A DNA stretch of 9,347 nucleotides from Candidatus Zixiibacteriota bacterium (GTDB lineage Bacteria > Zixibacteria > MSB-5A5 > RBG-16-43-9). This document shows, piece after piece, positions 7,435-9,347 of the stretch; the stretch's first letter is position 1, and every line of letters starts with the position of its first letter. The notes below the pieces were generated by a model. It was not told the DNA's origin, did not search any database, and was given only the letters and a program-made list of their open reading frames with translations. The stretch covers positions 1 to 9,347 of the forward strand of contig JAOUFL010000084.1 of NCBI GenBank assembly GCA_029858245.1, given 5' to 3'. The translations under genes were made by a program, and so were the position numbers.

Positions 7435-7597
7435 AGATGAGAAAGATATTTTTAATAACATTAATTTTATTAACTGTTCTTGTTAGCTCAAGTTCGGTAT
7501 TAGCAGAGGAAACTATCGTTTTCTCTGAATCGAATAAGCCTGTTCTACAGGCTATGAAATTATCGTTGAAGAGTAACTCTCTGAGTTACTTATATAC
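7381..7597 (+). repeat. Direct repeat copy B spanning the paralog 2/3 junction
   Basis: This is the second copy of the 217-base repeat at 6857-7073. It covers the 3' end of paralog 2 and the 5' third of paralog 3, including the shared gene junction and signal peptide. Most of the differences are transitions. Confidence 0.85.
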
Positions 7598-7985
7598 CAT
7601 GCAATCTACAAATGAAGATTTGGCATATAAAGATAATAAATCCCCTGATTCTTTGAAATTAAAAGATCCAAGAGAAGCTTTGTTCTACGCAATACTACCG
7701 GGATTTATCGTTCATGGAGCAGGGCATTTTTATGCAGGTAAGCCAAAAACTGGGGCCTTCTTAGTGGTCGGTGAGGTGATTGGGGCAGGGTTAATATTTT
7801 TAGCAGGATTAGCAAGCATGCCTGATAATAACACTAGTAGTAGTGGAGGAGTAGATGCTATTGCATTTATTGGTGTTTCCCTTTTCGCAGTAACATGGCT
7901 TTATGATATTGTAGAATCTCCTTTTGTGGTTAAAAGAAATAATCAAAGGATATTAGGTAAAAATGATTTTATAGGAAGTAGTTGA
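7437..7985 (+). CDS. Signal-peptide membrane protein of unknown function, paralog 3
   Basis: Function is unknown. The 182-residue product shares its first 24 residues with paralog 2 (signal peptide, likely cut after VLA at 23) and keeps the family core: VLQAMKLSLKSNSLSYLY (36-53), LPG, HGAGHFYAGK (93-102), Glu113, Trp154 and Asp157. The middle part resembles paralog 1 more than paralog 2 (GKPKTGAF and EVIGAGL against GKPGRGMF and ELLGAGL). A Ser/Gly/Asn-rich loop lies at about 130-139. The C terminus differs from the other two: SPFVVKRNN, then an extra tail RILGKNDFIGSS. The gene starts 2 bases after paralog 2 without a Shine-Dalgarno and ends 48 bases before rpsM. Confidence 0.85.
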   Translation: MRKIFLITLILLTVLVSSSSVLAEETIVFSESNKPVLQAMKLSLKSNSLSYLYTMQSTNEDLAYKDNKSPDSLKLKDPREALFYAILPGFIVHGAGHFYAGKPKTGAFLVVGEVIGAGLIFLAGLASMPDNNTSSSGGVDAIAFIGVSLFAVTWLYDIVESPFVVKRNNQRILGKNDFIGSS

Positions 7986-8033
7986 AAATTCTGAAGTATG
8001 AGATAATAAAAAAGAACATTAAGGAGGTTTAAG
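7986..8033 (+). other. Spacer between paralog 3 and rpsM
   Basis: This 48-base AT-rich spacer holds the rpsM ribosome site. A GATAAT at 8002-8007 and a TTGAAA at 7982-7987 resemble promoter boxes, but their spacing is only 14 bases, so a promoter is not supported firmly. I see no hairpin followed by a T-run. Confidence 0.3.
8021..8028 (+). promoter_or_regulatory. Strong Shine-Dalgarno site of rpsM
   Basis: AAGGAGGT lies 5 bases before the TTG at 8034. It is one of the best ribosome sites in the window and supports the TTG start. It allows independent initiation of rpsM after the paralog genes. Confidence 0.8.
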
Positions 8034-8423
8034 TTGGCAAGAATTGCAGGTGTTGATTTACCAAAGGATAAAAGAATAGAGGTCGGGCTGACTTATATTT
8101 TTGGAATCGGTCCTTCCTCGGCTAAAAAGATTATTCAGAAAACCAAAGTCAATCCGGATACGAGGGTCAAAAACCTGACTGAAGAGGATGTTGCCAAGCT
8201 GAGATCGGTTATCGAGACCGAATATAAGGTGGAGGGTGCCCTGCGAGGCGAAGTGATGATGAACGTGAAGAGATTAATAGATATAGGCTCTTACCGCGGG
8301 CTTAGACATCGTCGCGGGCTTCCGGTCAGGGGACAGAGAACCAAAACCAATGCCCGTACCAGAAAGGGACCCAAGAAAACCATCGGAACAAGAAAAGCCG
8401 AGAAAAGTGCAGTTCATAAATAA
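8034..8423 (+). CDS. rpsM: Small-subunit ribosomal protein S13
   Basis: S13 lies in the 30S head and contacts the P-site tRNA and the 50S subunit through bridge B1. The 129-residue product is slightly longer than the usual 118-126. The start MARIAGVDLP, the helix-hairpin-helix YIFGIGPSSAKKI (22-34), GSYRGLRHRRGLPVRGQRTK near residues 85-104 and TNARTRKGP identify it. The start codon is TTG at 8034, supported by both the strong Shine-Dalgarno and the family N terminus. It begins the alpha-operon part (rpsM-rpsK-rpsD). The 48-base gap before it is too short to hold a full-size enterobacterial S4-binding leader unless that overlaps paralog 3. Confidence 0.97.
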   Translation: MARIAGVDLPKDKRIEVGLTYIFGIGPSSAKKIIQKTKVNPDTRVKNLTEEDVAKLRSVIETEYKVEGALRGEVMMNVKRLIDIGSYRGLRHRRGLPVRGQRTKTNARTRKGPKKTIGTRKAEKSAVHK

Positions 8424-8446
8424 AGCTTTAGACCAAGGAGAAACGC

Positions 8447-8845
8447 GTGTCAGAGAAAGAGAAAGAAAAAAAGCCGATAAAGAAAAAACACAAAAAAGCT
8501 GAAGCCGTTGGCATTGCCCATATCAAGGCAACCTTTAACAATACCCTCATAACCATAACCGATACCAAAGGAAACGTAATTATAGGCAACTCGGCTGGCA
8601 AAACCGGTTTCAAAGGCTCCAAGAAAAGTACGCCCTTTGCCGCCGGGATAGCTGCCAACACTGCAGCCAAGCAGGCAATAGAGCTGGGTATGAAAAAGGT
8701 AGAGGTGTGGGTCAAGGGTCCGGGTTCAGGCAGGGAATCCGCTATAAGGTCGTTACAGACTGCGGGTCTGGAGATCACGTCAATAAAAGACGTTTCCCCG
8801 ATACCGCATAACGGATGCAGACCACCCAAGAGAAGAAGAGTTTGA
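8447..8845 (+). CDS. rpsK: Small-subunit ribosomal protein S11
   Basis: S11 forms part of the 30S platform at the mRNA exit (E-site) side. The 132-residue protein has a lysine-rich N-terminal extension of about 18 residues (KEKEKKPIKKKHKK), then the conserved core: GIAHIKATFNNTLITITD (22-39), GFKGSKKSTPFAAGIAAN (54-71), VKGPGSGRESAIRSLQTAGL (89-108) and the C-terminal VSPIPHNGCRPPKRRRV. The start is GTG at 8447 after AAGGAG (8435-8440). It follows rpsM by 23 bases. The Asn in the PHNGCRPPK tail is the position that can be converted to iso-aspartate in some bacteria. Confidence 0.97.
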   Translation: MSEKEKEKKPIKKKHKKAEAVGIAHIKATFNNTLITITDTKGNVIIGNSAGKTGFKGSKKSTPFAAGIAANTAAKQAIELGMKKVEVWVKGPGSGRESAIRSLQTAGLEITSIKDVSPIPHNGCRPPKRRRV

Positions 8846-8909
8846 GAAGTAAATATCAATCAATAAAGAGCATTTAAATTACAGGAGATTAAGTCAGTAA
8901 GGAGAGAAG

Positions 8910-9347
8910 ATGGCAAGATATATTGCGGCAGATTGTAAGATTTGCAGAAGGGAAGGAGAAAAGCTCTTTCTGAAAGGCAGTAAATGCTCCGGCGATAAAT
9001 GCACTCTGGACAAAAGGGGTTATGCTCCGGGTGAACACGGACAGGATTCGCGCAGAAAGGGTTCAGAGTTCAGATTACGTTTGAGGGAGAAACAGAAACT
9101 AAGAAGGATCTACGGGCTTCTGGAACAACAATTTAGAAACTGCTTCCTCAAGGCAGCCAAGGAGAAAGGTGTTACGGGTGAAAAACTGCTGCAGATACTG
9201 GAATGCAGGCTGGATAACCTGGTTTATCGGCTGGGATTTGCTCCTTCACGCAAATCGGCAAGACAGCTGGTCAGTCACCGGCATCTTAAGGTGAACAACA
9301 GAATAGTGAATATACCTTCTTATAACGTTAAGGTAGGAGATTTAATT
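8910..9347 (+). CDS. rpsD: Small-subunit ribosomal protein S4, 3' partial, zinc-binding form
   Basis: S4 nucleates 30S assembly by binding the 5' domain of 16S rRNA, and in enterobacteria represses the alpha operon. The frame opens with ATG at 8910 behind AAGGAG (8899-8904) and stays open to the window end, giving 146 of about 205 residues. The start MARYIAADCKICRREGEKL and the S4 domain (about 96 onward: LECRLDNLVYRLGFAPSRKS, then RQLVSHRHLKVNNRIVNIPS) identify it. Cys9, Cys12, Cys26 and Cys31 form the zinc site of the C+ type. The 64-base gap after rpsK holds a second AGGAGA at 8883-8888 but no gene. The remaining C terminus, and probably rpoA and rplQ, would follow outside. Confidence 0.97.
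   Translation, partial: MARYIAADCKICRREGEKLFLKGSKCSGDKCTLDKRGYAPGEHGQDSRRKGSEFRLRLREKQKLRRIYGLLEQQFRNCFLKAAKEKGVTGEKLLQILECRLDNLVYRLGFAPSRKSARQLVSHRHLKVNNRIVNIPSYNVKVGDLI

Noticed and set aside
6383..7985. Insertion sequence or prophage as the source of the paralog block
   Set aside because: No transposase, integrase, terminal inverted repeats or target-site duplication is visible; the only repeats are those between the paralogs themselves.
7982..8007. Promoter made of TTGAAA and GATAAT before rpsM
   Set aside because: Spacing is only 14 bases and the region is AT-rich, where such boxes arise by chance; kept only as a possibility.
8428..8859. Long minus-strand open frame opposite rpsK
   Set aside because: It covers rpsK almost exactly on the other strand, and rpsK is certain from its motifs.

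Overview
The window is a stretch of the bacterial spc and alpha ribosomal-protein operons, all on the + strand. It runs rplE (5' end cut off by the window), rpsN, rpsH, rplF, rplR, rpsE, rpmD, rplO, secY, adk, map, infA, rpmJ, three non-ribosomal paralogs, rpsM, rpsK and rpsD (3' end cut off). The conserved part matches the textbook order of many bacteria. Gene order, bacterial-type proteins (IF-1, type I methionine aminopeptidase, L36) and Shine-Dalgarno sites show that the source is a bacterium. I cannot name the species. The moderate GC content, zinc-binding forms of S14, S4, L36 and adenylate kinase, and the lipid-free signal-peptide paralogs would fit an uncultured, FCB-like or candidate-phylum lineage, but that is a guess.

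Layout: 1-3265 holds nine ribosomal-protein genes with short spacers and mostly clear Shine-Dalgarno sites. 3262-5966 holds the secretion and housekeeping block secY-adk-map, packed with overlaps or a 1-base gap. 5990-6371 holds infA and the small zinc protein gene rpmJ. 6383-7985 is the unusual part: three tandem genes for related proteins of 173-182 residues, each with a cleavable signal peptide and about three hydrophobic segments. 8034-9347 returns to the alpha operon with rpsM, rpsK and rpsD. No stretch longer than 300 bases lacks a gene, and I see no RNA gene, transposon, CRISPR array or convincing terminator.

The ribosomal genes supply parts of both subunits, IF-1 acts in initiation, SecY is the membrane channel, Map removes the initiator Met from new proteins, and Adk balances adenine nucleotides. 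The three inserted genes have no evident link to translation. They sit between rpmJ and rpsM, where ribosomal genes normally abut, in the same orientation and without a visible terminator, so they are probably co-transcribed with the ribosomal genes. All three keep an HGxGHFYAGK motif plus a Glu and a W-x2-D at matching places in their hydrophobic segments. Copies 2 and 3 share near-identical signal peptides, while copies 1 and 2 share near-identical 3' ends, which points to recent tandem duplication or gene conversion. This small secreted or membrane family is the most notable content of the window.
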